Part shown: positions 47,143-59,338 of the stretch, piece by piece
Numbering within the stretch: position 1 is the first letter of the stretch
How the letters are laid out: the number at the start of each line of letters is the position of its first letter
Notes under the pieces: model-generated
The model's input: the letters and a program-made list of their open reading frames with translations, nothing else
Told to the model about the DNA's origin: nothing
Databases searched by the model: none
DNA from: Astrocystis sublimbata
Lineage: Eukaryota > Ascomycota > Sordariomycetes > Xylariales > Xylariaceae
NCBI GenBank assembly: GCA_022453515.1
Contig: JAJNNY010000009.1
Coordinates: forward strand, 496,001-560,000
Direction: 5' to 3'
Length of the DNA: 64,000 nucleotides
Translations under genes and position numbers: made by a program

Positions 47143-49949
47143 TCAAATGGATACCTTCGCAGACTCAACATTCTTCCCACTGACATGCACGGCCGCAGCC
47201 CCCTTACCTCTGACATTCAGCTCCAGCTTCTCATGCGGCCAAAGAGTGACATAGTTGTCTGACCAGAATACCGGCAAAACATCCTTGCCAGCCTCATCTA
47301 CTAGATTTAGCGAGACGAAGAAGGCCGGGACGGCGGATTTGTTTTCAAGGATCACGGTTGTTTCTCCCTTGGACATTGCAGCCGCGGGATATTTCGGGGC
47401 TCGGATAGACACAGAGACATCTGCGCTTTCCAACTTGTTCAAAGCCGTGTAATCTGCGTAGTCAGTAACGGGCGTGAAGTACCAATCAGAGTCATCCCAC
47501 TCCATGACGTCCAGCTCCTTCGCTAGCCAGTATACGTTCCGACTAAGTGTGGCATTCTTGTTGTCCTCTAAGTTGAGGCGGAGGAACACCACGTTGCTTG
47601 TCGAGTTCAATGCAGTCGATAGATCAAGAACCTTACGGCTCTGGTTAGGCTCGGTATCGACAGTTTTCTTCGTCTTGTACAACTTCTTTCCACTCGTATT
47701 GATGACATCCACCGAGATCGTTCTTGGACCCTTCTTATCTATGGAGTGGTTGATCAAGTAGACATGTTTCTTGACGTAATCGTACGCGACATGTTCTAGC
47801 CTGGCACCGACTTTGGCTCCGAAATAAGATCCTGCTGGGCGAAGATAATAATCGAATAGATTCCAGTGCAGACTTGGCCATGCATTGTTGAGCATCCAGT
47901 ATATAAGTCCAGTGGCTGGCCGCTTCTTGTTCCAGAAAGCCGACACGCCTTCGAATTGCGATCGGGTTGCTTCGTAGTCCATGATCTGGGCTTTGAGGAG
48001 GTAGTCATCCAAAGATTCAGGTTCGCCCCAACGCTCAAAAAGAGCCTCGTTGTAGATTTTCCGATCATAAAACAATGAGACGTTGGTAGACATGTGGTAA
48101 AGCCCCTTCTCTGGTTTCGTCCAGAGATCATCAAGGTCCTCCTTTGACAGGAACTTTTTCAGACTGCTAATTTCCGGTGTACCAACACCAGCACCAAGCT
48201 CAGAGCCGAACCCGAAAGCCGCTCCAAGCCGCTCCTCGTATGGTTCCGTGTCGTACCAGTAGTTGGGCGGGATCCAGTCGTAAGGACCATCCATCTTCAT
48301 GCCTGAAGATCCCAGGAGCTTGGGGTAGCCTTTCTTCGCTGCAGAAGCAACGAGTGGGATGTCCCACCCTGATGCCTTGACGGCGTTGGCACTGCAATAC
48401 CCGATGTCAGTCACCAATCATCGTTCGTGCGTCGTCTACAAGTAATAGTTGGGAAGCTCTGAACACTTGTTCGTTCCTATGGCCCTTGGGCAAATCTCTT
48501 ACTCGAGAAAGACATGAGGGGAAATGCATCATGTATTACTTACTATATGGCGGTAGCGCGATCATTCGGCCAGAAATCACTTCCCACGAGGAAGCCGAGC
48601 ATACTCGGGTGATTCTGCTGCATGAGAGCCTCATGCTTCATGCTCGCATTAGCGATGACATAGTCCTTTTCTGTCCACGGTGAGTTGACTACCAGATCTT
48701 CATTGTAAGTCCATGCCTCCCACTTGTCGCAGCATTCCCATCCTGCGAGGACCATCAAACCCATGCGATCCGCAATCTGGTAGAGCTCCGGATGCTCATT
48801 CTTGCCCTCGAGTCTAATCGTGTTACCGCCGAGATCAAGGGTCAATTGAGCTTGTTGAATGAATTTCTCCTCATCCCAGCGCAGAAACATGTCTGCCGAG
48901 TAACCACCCCCGATGACTTGGAAGGGAAGTCCATTGACAGTGAATAGGATGTCGTCGTGAGAGTTCACTACTCCTGTAATCTGACGTATACCGAACTTAT
49001 CGTGGACCTCGTCGGATACCTCGATGTTCGCTGATACTGATACTTTCGCAGTGTACATTGGCTGTTTGCCCCATTTTCTGGGCCACCAGATCCTAGGATT
49101 TTTCAACGTCTTCTTCAGAACCACCTCCTTAGACTCCAGTGCGCCTAGTGTCACGGTCTGGTTCCAGGTGTAGCTTTGACCACATTTTGAGGTTACTTCG
49201 CCCTTCAGCTCAACAGTAACCTCATGCGTCTCCAGATTCTGCGCTACGGTCTTCAGCGTAACATTGGCAGTCGTGCTGTCTTTTGGCAAGTTCGTCTCAG
49301 TCATCACTCGCAAGGGTTCCAATGCCACAGGCCCAGTTTGCTTAACATCGATGTTCCGCCAAACACCCGTTCCATTGTCGGGAGGGGATGGGTTCCAGTC
49401 GACGAAACCTAGAGCTAGGTCGTAGTTATAGTCTGTAGGATAAACCCCCACCACCAATGCGTTCTTCTTTTCGACAGCCTCGGTGATATCGTATTCGTAG
49501 CCAGCGTAAGCGCCGGCTTGTGTCACGTTATTAGCCACTTGTTTTCCGTTGATGTAGATGTCGGCCTTGGGAGTGATGCCGTGAGTCTGCAGGAGATAGT
49601 GCCGGCCGGGTTGGGGATCGAGGTCGAACTCTTGGCGGTATACCCACGGTACTCGAAATTGACTGGTGTCGAACTTCCTAATGTTATCTGAGTAGAATAG
49701 CTCATCTTCGTGGTAGACGCCGGCTTGGATGAGGCATCCCATCAAAGTACATCTGGAGCTGTTGATGTGGTGCCAGGAAGAAGTGTCAACGCCCACTGAA
49801 GACAACGCATGAAGATCATTGCCAACCTTAGCGGAGCTTTGGATATCCCATGATGGTATGAATGCTAAGTCGCCAGCTTTCGACAGCAACGAAGCAGCTC
49901 TAGCCACTTCAGCTCCGAATGAGAGCCCCAGTAGGTTGTGTGCTCTCAT
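47143..49949 (-). CDS. Exo-beta-D-glucosaminidase, glycoside hydrolase family 2
   Basis: This secreted enzyme removes glucosamine from the non-reducing end of chitosan oligomers. Minus-strand exons are 48544-49949 and 47143-48391 (152-nt intron), giving 884 aa. The N-terminus is signal-like (MRAHNLLGLSFGAEVARA) and runs into PSWDIQSSAKVGNDLHALS. Features of the GlcNase subfamily are QTHGITPKADIYINGKQVAN, GFVDWNPSPPDNGTGVWR and VLAGWECCDKWEAW. The acid/base is Asp in VGSDFWPND (about D458) where most GH2 enzymes have Asn-Glu; SGMKMDGPYDWIPPNYWYD follows and the nucleophile Glu sits in FGFGSELGAGV (about E533). Both match the D469/E541 pair reported for CsxA of Amycolatopsis. C-terminal beta domains end VSGKNVESAKVSI. 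The frame is complete and undamaged, unlike its neighbours to the left. Confidence 0.93.
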
Positions 49950-51481
49950 CTTCAGGGGCGAGATATATTAGCTTCGCGCAACCACGAGCATCGATCCAGG
50001 AACAGTCCCAATGCGCTCGACAGAGGATGCTCGTGGCCATGTGGAGTATTTAAGACAATTCGTAGGCAAACTCGATGCCTCTTCATGTATCACCTGTAGT
50101 TAGCTCATGGTACTAATATGGCATGTTATGCTGCTGAGTGGAACCGGCAAGCATCCTCCGCGTGTTGGCGCTAGGTTCCCTCAGGTTGATGGGAAGAGTG
50201 CCATCACATTTTACGCAATTGAATGGTTTGCCTGACCAAAACGGGAATGCGAACAGGCTTGTACATGCATAGCGCCGGCAATTGGAGGCCGTCAAGAGGG
50301 TCAATGGCGCGTGAGTTCGGGTAAAAAGGGCTGTCTGGGCGCTGAACGGATTTGGCGAGGTACGGTGTACCTGCGCCGCCTGCGCCATTGCTGCAGCCGG
50401 GTAAATCTAGGCCCTTTGTCGACGTGACTGTCGTGGTATTTGCGCCTCGCATTGTCGTAGTGCATCAGTGAGCAATATATTAAGATTGAATTTAGTCCAC
50501 ACAGCCCCAGCCAGCAGAACGGTGAATGGGAGCCCGCAGATGTCACGTTACTGCTGCCAATGCAATGCAAGAACACAGCATCGCCAGCACGGTTTAACAA
50601 AGCCAATCGGGCATGCTGGCCAGTTCAGCTCATCTCGCAAGCCGAGCCGACTTCAGAATATTGCTTGGGGGCCAGCGTCGACAGCGAGTATGAGTATCGG
50701 TATTGTCAAAACTCGCCTTTCCGTCGGGACTTCTTTGGTTAAGCAAAGACGGAATCGTTTCTTTTGAGCATATTACCGCTTGAAATGAACAACGGTGGAT
50801 GGTAGCTTGTGAGGCAGGACTTAAGCAGCAACGAAGTAGCATAGCTTTTTCTTGCACTATTAACGATAGGTATTTCTGACGTGTTTCTTTATCGGAATAT
50901 TCTTACGTATATGTATATATATATACCCCTGCAATTGAATGTGGTGGAGAAGAATTCGAGATTCAACATGAGAATGCGCACATGGCTCAATGCTAAATGA
51001 ATGGAGCTGTGGTTCATGTGTGATGTTGATAGCTTTTCCTACATAGTACATTGTACAAGGAGCAATGCCTGATCACTCGGAGCGGGACTACTGTGCTAGT
51101 ACTGCCAGCTGGCAATGTCCCGTCCGCCAGCGCCGGCTCACCTGGCTCGCCTGTCTGTCCCTCCCGTCCTCCTCCCCAGACAGGCTGGACAGGCATTGTC
51201 TGTAATCGTCGCTGCAGACGTCAGGGCTCTGGTTTAGCCCCGCAAAAATGCCCAAGCTCCTCTCAACTTTTTGGTGATCGCCTGCGACAGCTTCGGGAGG
51301 CACACGACGTCAAGCTTGCAACAGCCCGCTGCGACTGCGACGAAAGAGAAACCACTACTTCCACATTTGCCCACCACCGAGCACTCGAACCCGTCTAGCA
51401 ACACAACGACACGGACAACTCCCAATTTCGATCATATGTGCATGCTTTTGTTGAATTGAGCAGAGATATCGGACGGCAACC
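49950..51481. other. Spacer and promoter regions of the GH2 gene and pam17
   Basis: This 1.5-kb divergent spacer has no supportable gene. A TATTTAA element lies at about 50046-50052, upstream of the GH2 gene, and a TATATATATA run at about 50914-50926. Confidence 0.5.
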
Positions 51482-52299
51482 ATGTTGACCCCCACGACAA
51501 CTGCGGCTGCAGCGCGCCTCGTCGGCAGCCGGGGTCTACAGCTCCCATCCTCAATCGCATACTCGTCGCCGCTTGCCTCGCTAGCCCGCCAGCCATGCTC
51601 CATGCGCACGCCTTCGAGACAGATATCCACCGCCATCCCCTTCCAGCCCACAGCCCGAAAGGCTACCACCACATTCACATGCCAGTTCGCCGCGCGACGA
51701 AGCGCCAGCACCACAGCCAGCGCAACCTCAACCCCCTCAACAACTCCCAAGCTCGACTGGAACAGCTTCTTCCAACTCCGAAAGACACGGCGACGCTTCC
51801 AGCTCGCGAGCAGCATAGTGACAATGGTTGTAGGCGGCACAGGCGGTGCTCTGTTGCTCGTGAATGTGAATATGGACTGGCTTCTTAGCAAGGCGCCCAT
51901 TGATCCCATTTTCGCGCTCGGCATCATCACGCTCAGCTTCGCCGGTCTGGGGTGGTTGGCGGGACCCAGTGTAGGATCGGCCATATTCTACTCGCTCAAG
52001 AGCGGAGTGAAGAAGCCCATGGGCATCAAGGAGTCCGAATTCTTCAACCGAATCAAGAAGAACCGTGTTGACCCGAGCAACAGTTCGCTGAGCGGAAATG
52101 CTGGTGAGTACCCATTGATGATCTCCCTCGCTCGAGATGAGTGCAGCAGGCTGGGGGTTAGCTTTTTGGGGGTAGGGTTGAACTGATTCTGTTCACAGTA
52201 CCCGACTTCTACGGAGAGAAGATCTCGAGCGTAGCGGGCTATAGGCAGTGGTTGAAGGATCAGAGAGCATTCAACAAGAAGCGGACGAGCTTCATTTGA
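51482..52299 (+). CDS. pam17: Pam17, presequence translocase-associated motor subunit
   Basis: Pam17 is an inner-membrane protein that helps the TIM23-associated import motor. Exons are 51482-52103 and 52199-52299, giving 240 aa. The first 85 or so residues form a Ser/Thr/Ala/Arg-rich presequence. The conserved domain starts LDWNSFFQLRKTRRRFQLAS, with two membrane spans (VVGGTGGALLLVNVNM and ALGIITLSFAGLGWLAGPSV). It then runs SGVKKPMGIKESEFFNRIKK and, after the intron, VPDFYGEKISSVAGYRQWLK to the stop. All of these are Pam17 signatures. Confidence 0.95.
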
Positions 52300-52607
52300 T
52301 TTGCTACGTGTCTCGTCAACAATTTGAAAAGGGGAAAGGGGAAAAAGGGAAAGGGAAATGGGGTAGTCGCCAGAGAAAGGGTTCAAGGACGACAGGGATG
52401 CCCTCATTCCAAACTGTAGCAACAGGGTTTTTTGACATGTTTGTACGCAATGGGTTCCGTTTGGTAGGCGTTCGGAGCCTCTTTCCTTCCAAGCTGTCTG
52501 TATTATTACCAGCAGAAATCGCCGAAGAGTCAGTCATACGAAATTAAGCCTCTGCTCCCGTCAACAAACACTTTTTTGCGTCTTTCGCGTGGCCAGGCGT
52601 TGCATTA
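52300..52607. other. Convergent spacer
   Basis: Short region of 3' flanks between pam17 and uba4, with a purine-rich GGGAAA repeat at about 52333-52358. Confidence 0.5.
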
Positions 52608-54023
52608 CTATGTGAAAGGCATTGTCTGATCTACTTCAGATTTCCACGCCCTCATGCCACCCTCTATATCTCCTATAAATCGCTCTCCGTCCCTGCCGAG
52701 GCCCATATCTTTAAGCCTTTTGGTGACCAGTTGCGAGTCGTTCCCAACTCGGCAGACAACGTAGATTGGTGCGTCAGAGGCGACATCTTCTGGAAGCCAG
52801 CCGAGTTGTGGGTCATCTCCGCTCGGTGTTGCCCTACTTTTGGCTTGAAAAGTCGAAAAGGGTACGTTGATAGATCTTGGGATATTGGCGATATCAAAAT
52901 GCTCTTTCTCCCGCACATCGAGCAACAGCCTCTTCTCCTCCGCTCCATTTGCCAGGATACTGCTGTAATATGTAGCACTCACCCTTTCTTCGGGCTGCAA
53001 TAATCTCACAGGTGTTGTCACACCACAAAATTGTACGTAGTCGAGCGATCCCGATCTCAGCTCGTTCAATGTCAGCGTCGACGACGCGGAACATGCGAAA
53101 CAGTTCACCCGCCGGCTCCGCATTCTAATCGACCGGAACGGCATGGTGGAGTTGGCCGAGAACAACAGCAGGCTCGGCGCAGGGGGCGTTCCCTCATTTT
53201 CGCCACCGATGCCGGCAGCAATGAGCTTGATGGCCTCCAACGCCTGCAGCACTCCCATGACGCCGACCACGGGGCCAAGGATGCCACCCTCGCCACAGCT
53301 CACAACACTGTCAGCGGGTGGCGGCTTCGGGAACACGCATCGATAGCAAGGGCCGCCGCCATCGGCTGAGCCCTGAGGCGCAGGTGGGTTGTTCAGGACG
53401 ATGAGCTGGCCATCCGTGCGCAGTGCCGACGCCGAGACCAGCGGCTTGCCCAGCAAGACGCAGATATCCGAGATCAGATAGCGCGAGGTCGGATGGTCCG
53501 TGCAGTCGAGGACGACGTCGTACCGCCCTACCACGTCCTCTGCATTCTGCGGCGTGAGGTGCTCCTCGTGGCCCACGTAGCGCACCTCGGGGTTCAGGCC
53601 CCGGCAGTACGCGATGAGGCTGGCGACTTTCTTGGCGCCGACGCGCGCGGTGCTGTGCGCGATCTGCCGGTGCAGGTTCGAGACCTCGACGGTGTCGCCG
53701 TCTACGATGCCCAGAGTCCCCACGCCGGCGCCGGCTAGGTAGGCGGCGGCGGGGCAGCCGAGACCGCCGGCGCCGATCACGAGCACCGCTGTCGATCGGA
53801 GACGCAGCTGACCTTTAATTCCCACCGAAGGCAGGATCAGTTGACGACCGTATCGGGCGTACTCCTCTTCCTTGAGCGGCCATTTCCAATCGGCTGATGC
53901 TGGGGATGGCGTCGCTTCGAGCTCAGCTAGCTGGGTTTTCAGCTGCTGCAGTTCCTGCTCTGTCTTCGATATTTGCGCCTTCAGGCGCTCGATACTGCTG
54001 GTTATAGGATACATCGGGGCCAA
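52608..54023 (-). CDS. uba4: Uba4/MOCS3: adenylyltransferase and sulfurtransferase for Urm1 and tRNA thiolation
   Basis: Uba4 activates the ubiquitin-like sulfur carrier Urm1 by adenylation and thiocarboxylation, for tRNA wobble-uridine 2-thiolation and protein urmylation. The single exon gives 471 aa. A short coiled coil (residues about 10-40) precedes the E1-like domain: VIGAGGLGCPAAAYLAGAGV (about 82-101), DTVEVSNLHRQIAHS, DCTDHPTSRYLISD. Two zinc-binding Cys pairs follow (GPCYRCVFP and VNCFACS), with the E1-type Cys in VVSCGEGGILGP (about C243). The C-terminal rhodanese domain has the active loop VVCRVGNDSQ (about C424). All catalytic features are present, so it should be active on both steps. 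Confidence 0.96.
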   Translation of the reverse strand: MAPMYPITSSIERLKAQISKTEQELQQLKTQLAELEATPSPASADWKWPLKEEEYARYGRQLILPSVGIKGQLRLRSTAVLVIGAGGLGCPAAAYLAGAGVGTLGIVDGDTVEVSNLHRQIAHSTARVGAKKVASLIAYCRGLNPEVRYVGHEEHLTPQNAEDVVGRYDVVLDCTDHPTSRYLISDICVLLGKPLVSASALRTDGQLIVLNNPPAPQGSADGGGPCYRCVFPKPPPADSVVSCGEGGILGPVVGVMGVLQALEAIKLIAAGIGGENEGTPPAPSLLLFSANSTMPFRSIRMRSRRVNCFACSASSTLTLNELRSGSLDYVQFCGVTTPVRLLQPEERVSATYYSSILANGAEEKRLLLDVREKEHFDIANIPRSINVPFSTFQAKSRATPSGDDPQLGWLPEDVASDAPIYVVCRVGNDSQLVTKRLKDMGLGRDGERFIGDIEGGMRAWKSEVDQTMPFT

Positions 54024-54530
54024 GTCGTTTGTCTCATAATCGAGGTGTTAAAACATTTTGGATGGCTTTAATATTTTTTAATCTTTCAAGGTTGGGTAGG
54101 TAACTCTACATAGAAGTACCTGCCTAGGTCAGGTGGGGAGGGATCTAGGTAGTGCTCGGTAGTGCTAATTACATAAGTTGGGATTCTTATAAGGACCCCG
54201 CCGCTGTCGCTCGGGGATAGGGGGCAGGTGCCTATGTGCCTACCTAAGGCGTAGGTACATAATTGTAGTCAGTTGTGTTAGTTGTATTCATGTTTCTCGT
54301 ATTGGTCAGTTCCTCGACGAAACGGAAAGTCTCAAGGAACCTCTTTCTATGTAAAAGGCGACGGGTATTCTGGCATTTCAATGGTTTCTATACGTCGGTA
54401 GGCATAAATTATTGAATCTATATATACCGTTGCGTGTCGATCCCGGGCATTATTACTTGAAATACTAGCGTTTTAGAAACCCCCATTGCCCTCAATATTG
54501 ACAACATACAATATGCCTAACTTTGAGACC
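54024..54530. other. Spacer and uba4 promoter
   Basis: No gene was found. Four TAGG/CCTA motif patches occur (near 54096, 54119, 54146 and 54239-54256). Confidence 0.5.
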
Positions 54531-55625
54531 TTAACCAGCGGGCCAGTAAGCCATAGGATCATTCGGCAAGAACAAACGTACTGCTACTACCCAATGAAAA
54601 TTTGGCAATTTATGTGCTGATACCACATCCTCCGCAACGTTCCTCCTCCTCAATTCATCTAGGCACCGCTGCCATGATTTATTACATTCTTTCAGAAGGA
54701 TTAAGCGGCGCCGCTCAAGATAGCGAGTGCTCATAAATCGTTGCCCGATTTCATGTACCGCGATCTGAAAGTTGTCCTTCTTCGTACTCATATCGTGGGC
54801 AGCTTGTAGCTTCTTCATTTGGGCAGGCTGTGGAACTAGTCAGTTATCACTCTGAGCGTGTTCGGCTATCTTGAGCCATCTGGAGCCGGTATGGCTCCCA
54901 AGAGTATTCTTTAACTAGGAGTTTATAAGTCGACTTACGTCATGTGGGTTGATGAGGGCAGGCTCCGATTCTGCAAAAAGACCAAAAAGGCCACACTCGC
55001 AAGCGTTGTGGTAGTCTAGATAAAGTATCATCGTGGAGATGATCAAGGTACAATCCGTACGCTTCAAGGCGCATTCCATCATCAGGGAATCCATGCTTCT
55101 CTGATACGATTCAGCAAGATGGGCAGAGGAAGATTTTACCACAAAATCGAGGTCGATACAAAGAGGAATCTTCGAGTCAGAATGCCATTCCCCTAGACAA
55201 GTAACCGCATCTTCGGTTAACCTTCTAAGTGGAAAGCCGGTCATGTGATTGTATGGAAAGCGGGCCATGCGATTGTATGAAGGACACAGACAGACGCTTA
55301 TCGAATCCGTTCTTCTATCAAACCACATACGAGCCTTGTTCGATTCGAGAGAATCCATGCCGGCATGGCTCAGGGCGTCATAACGAGTTTCTTGACAGAT
55401 TCTCGAGAGCATTTGGGGCCTGAAGCGTGACCTCACCGCTGTTGGGCGGTCCGCGAATCGATTTGCAGGATATGATCGGCCAGCTATCGGTGGTTCGTAG
55501 ATTCCATACCAGAGCTCTGCGATACGACGTGGTCGACAGTAATCCCAGATCATCAAGCGGAGCTCAGGTGGAAGCTTCATAAAGTAATGAAACGATGGCT
55601 CTCGCTGGACAAGTTGGCCGTCCAT
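54531..55625 (-). CDS. 2EXR-domain-like fungal protein of unknown function, 327 aa
   Basis: Minus-strand exons are 54939-55625 and 54531-54827. The N-terminus HYFMKLPPELRLMIWDYCRP is the typical opening of the 2EXR-type family, which is greatly expanded in filamentous ascomycetes and is F-box-like at its start. Further features are LSRICQETRYDALSH (the usual conserved helix after the first strand block) and SIPLCID-like strands. The second exon is basic and helical (STRYLERRRLILLKECNKSW). No enzymatic motif, signal peptide or membrane span. Function is unknown. Confidence 0.75.
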
Positions 55626-56235
55626 GATAATCGGATATCAACGACTACAAGCGTCCGGGTGAGCTGTTATCTCGAAAGTCAATGTGGATTTTGTAGCACG
55701 CTTGGGACGATGAAACAGCAACAAACCTTAGGAGATTGAGGCGGAAAGGGCGTGGGAGTGGCTCACAGGTGTTGGCTAGTTGGTTGTGGTTAGGTTCGCG
55801 AGTAATGCTATCGGAGCGTCTTAGGACTACCAATCGCCAATGCTCTGTCGTAAGAATACTGTGATATAGAGGAGCTGATCATAGGTTTGCATGCAATCAG
55901 AAGTTGAATGGAAGGGAATTGATACTCGGAGTAGAAGTTTTCGTTTAGATAGTCCACGTTGCTTATTTTAAGTGCAAAAAAGCTTTGTGGGTGCATCATT
56001 CTATGTACCAACAAAGTCAAGCAAGGATGAATAAAGTTTGATAAGCCTTGCTGTTGTATCAACCCCTCCCAACAAGAAATCTGTACAGCGGAGAGGGAGA
56101 AAAGACTTATGTGTCAAAATGATAATACTAAGTTTGTTATCTCACCCGCACTCGTACTTTCAAAGCACCCTCCATCTCTAGACGCGACTATACATCTCCA
56201 ACACCTATTTTAATGTACCGCACATATCAATCGCC
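55626..56235. other. Spacer
   Basis: This stretch is AT-rich in its middle (55850-56160). No gene was found. Confidence 0.45.
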
Positions 56236-57588
56236 TCATGTGGTGTTCAATTGATCAGGCGTTACTAATTGCGTTTTGATTTCCAGGTCATAGAGCTTCT
56301 TAGCATTAGTGAACAGAATATCTTGTGCCAGCGTAGAGGCTTGTACCTCGTTGAGGTCTCCGCTGTGGACGAACTCGCCCAGGACCTGGCAAGATCAGTG
56401 TCACTTCTTCCGCGCATAATAGATAATTACTGTGAGCCTTACCGTCTTCAGCACAGAACGGACTTGCTTGGTGGCTAGCAAGTACGTCTCAGGTAACAAA
56501 TGACCATCGGTACTCCACAGGACCTTCTCCCATGGGCACAGCTCAAGTATCTGTCTGACGACGCTCTCCTGGCCATGGCGACTAATAACTGGGAAGACTT
56601 CGCCAATGTCTACGAAGGCATTGCTGTACATGGCTGCGAGATAAGCTGCTTCCCGCATCCAGGGGTAGCCTGCGTGTAGTATCACCACTGGCACGGCCGG
56701 GTAGTCCTTGATGAACGTCTGTAACAAGGATGGCGACGCTGTGGTCAGGTTGATGTCATTGTCCCCAAGGCCGGTGTGGAACTGAAACGGCTTTTTGAAC
56801 GGGAGTTCGCTTTCGCTGATGAGACGCGCCACCTCATGAACGATGAGTTGGTTGGGGGCGCCATGCTGAAGCCTCTCCGTGAAGTAGCGTTGTCCGGTGG
56901 CGTGATCATTCACGAGGTTTGACAGCTCTTGTTCTGCCCCCGCACGTGAAAATTGGTCTTTCGATACAATGTTTAACCCGCCCCGGTAGCATATGACCGA
57001 TTTGAATCCTGCCACTTCAGGGTCGGCAAGACACGTCTCGATCTGCTCCCTGAAATTAGACATGATATCTTCCGACCATCCACCATTCGGGTTGCTCGGC
57101 TCCCATCCCTCTGCGGCTTCGCTGCAATAGCCGCCGATGATCTCTTCGACTACGGACTCGATCCGCACGATGCGCTTGCATGCGCTCTTGGTAAACGAGT
57201 CGTGCCATGAGTATGACTCGGCCTTTCCGGGTATGCCCAGTCCATCGTCAACGAGGATTGTCTCGATTCCATCTAGGCATTGCCGGATCCAGGTCTCGTG
57301 CGAATTTCCCCGTTGCTGCAGGATACTGGAAGCCACCGCATCCCAAGTTGGTTCGCAGTGAAGAACCTGTGCCAGCTGGTTGACAGCACGAATGTGCGCT
57401 AGGCTTGATCTTGTATGTTGTAGAGCATCTCCATTGGCTTCAGATGTGATTGAGAGAAGTGGGCAATCACTCATGAACTCGCGTTTGAGTAGTGGATGAG
57501 CGTGGTGGTCGATGATCGGCGTGGCATCTATCACCCTATCAAGCAAAGCGAGTTGCCGTCGTGGTGGCTGCTGGAGACTCGCCATCAT
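56236..57588 (-). CDS. Amidohydrolase related to the N-terminal domain of FluG/NodGS
   Basis: Minus-strand exons are 56443-57588 and 56236-56385, giving 431 aa. The fold is that of metal-dependent amidohydrolases: the metal-binding His-x-His in TPIIDHHAHPLL, later FQFHTGLGDNDINLTTASP, VVILHAGYPWMREAAYLAAM, YSNAFVDIGEVFPVIS and LWSTDGHLLPETYLLATKQV. The last exon supplies EFVHSGDLNEVQASTLAQDI and LFTNAKKLYDL. The order matches the N-terminal half of FluG (Aspergillus) and plant NodGS, but the glutamine-synthetase-like half is absent and the gene stops after the amidohydrolase. The substrate is unknown. Start: two adjacent ATGs at 57583-57588. Confidence 0.85.
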
Positions 57589-58112
57589 ACAGGATGATGA
57601 GATGTCACCCGTGAAGCAATGAATAGGCTATGGTGGGGTACTTAAGAAACGCTCTTCTTACTGCTAGTCATTAGCTTTCAAAAGCCATTCAATCGTGATT
57701 CCAGTATTTAAAGCATGTTATTGGAGGAATGTGGTAGTGATTACATATTTACGAAACCATGATTTGTTATGTAGCAAGCAGTTTCACTGTGCGCAATTGA
57801 ACGGCCTCAACCAGGTGGGGATTTGAATAATTACTGTAGACGGCGTGGCAGCTGCATGGGCCTTGGCCCAGGACATAGCGGCCCCCCCAGACAAAGCCTT
57901 GCTGATGGTATAACAAGATGATACTGACGAGCTGAGATGCTTTGCATCACACCACACTCTGGAACTTCCTGATGAAATACTCGCAGAGCTGTGAATTGGC
58001 AATGGTCACATGTCTTCTTTCTTAACATTCTTCTAGACGTGTACGTTGTGCCCTAGATCCACCATGCAGGTTACCGTTTCGATATTTGTTCCGCGACTCG
58101 TTGGTAAACAAT
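57589..58112. other. Spacer
   Basis: A short Ser/Ala-rich minus-strand frame near 57784-58002 shows no certain homology. Nothing else was recognised. Confidence 0.4.
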
Positions 58113-59338
58113 CTACTCTCGATGTCTCACCTCGCTCATTTGTGTCACATAATTAGGTTTTGGTCCAGTAATACCATCGTTCGAAGCCCACTGAAACTTT
58201 CTCATGTCGAAATTCCCTACCGCGCGTTTGACGTCGCTCCATTTCATGCGACCTGGCTCGATGAAGACTTGTGGGTACTGAGTGCCATCTTGGGGGGAGA
58301 TCAATTTCACCCTTTTTGGATACATTTCAAGTAGATGACGTTGTAAAGCACAGCTGACGTGAATGTTGACTTTGCCGACTTCTTGCAGGAGCTCTTGGAT
58401 GAACTTTATATGGTCTTGGGGTTGCCTGGACTTGTAAGTAGCATTGAATTCCTCATATACATCGACGAAGTCTGCGATAGCAGGCCATTCTTCGAACTCT
58501 TGTGGATCCGTGGAGTCTGTCATTGGCCGGTCTGGTGTATTACATCAGTCCATACGCATTGGTAGCAAACCGAGAGCGTGGGAGACTCACCTTGTTCCGT
58601 TGTAATCTCGTTCTGCGTGGGAACACTATTCGCGACATCGGTTGTCGCACCTCCGATATCTTCTTGGGTACTCGGGGGCGTTGGAAGGGCGGCAAGGGCA
58701 GGAAGAGAGGACTTGGCTGTTTCAATACTCTCCCAAGTCTGACCAAAGTACTCCGTTATCTTGTCGTCCAGATTCTGGATACGGTCGAGAATGGGGGCGG
58801 TAACAGGACTCCTCTCGAGGCCGTTCTTGAGCTCGGCCATATCTCGCTTTACGCTTTCAATACAATTACCAAGAGTTGCTAGCGTTTCTCTCGTTTGGTT
58901 GCAAGACTGCTGCTGCCCTTCTATTGTATCCTGTATGGTCTGGAGACGGTGTCCGACGCCTGCTATTTCGGCGAAGTGCTGGTTGATAGTCTCGGTCAAG
59001 TCAGCCTTCAGCTGCTCTGGATCAAGCGCAGAAGCGGCGTTTTGCTGTTTATTGTCCTGTGCAATCTGTCGATAAATGATGGTGTCATCTTCGATTTGTT
59101 GCATCCGTTCCCGAACTCGAGTGACGTGCTCAGAATCGTCTCCGAGGCTTTTTTCTACCTGCTGCACTCTGCTTCCCAGATCCGATAGCATCCTTCCGTG
59201 GATATCGACATTTCGAGCCACAATCGCCTGGAGCAAAGGACCAACTGACTTTTGGCCACTTGGATGCTGAAGCAACCCTCGAAGTACGGCTGTCTTGCGG
59301 CCAGTGTCGATGCTGGGCTCCTGCTGGCTGGGAGGCAT
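58113..59338 (-). CDS. Unrecognised coiled-coil protein, 383 aa
   Basis: Proposed minus-strand exons are 58591-59338 and 58113-58516, with good splice signals (GTGAGT and CAG) and consistent phase. I do not recognise the family. The first 220 residues are largely helical with heptad-like patterns (for example GSRVQQVEKSLGDDSEHVTR, QTIQDTIEGQQQSCNQTRET, ILDRIQNLDDKITEYF). A low-complexity Thr/Glu linker and a second domain follow, with EFEEWPAIADFVDVYEEFNA, DHIKFIQELLQEV and RMKWSDVKRAV. No signal peptide or membrane span. It may be a structural or regulatory protein. Confidence 0.6.

Noticed and set aside
57784..58028. Minus-strand frames suspected to be an oxidoreductase relic
   Set aside because: No diagnostic motif could be matched with confidence.
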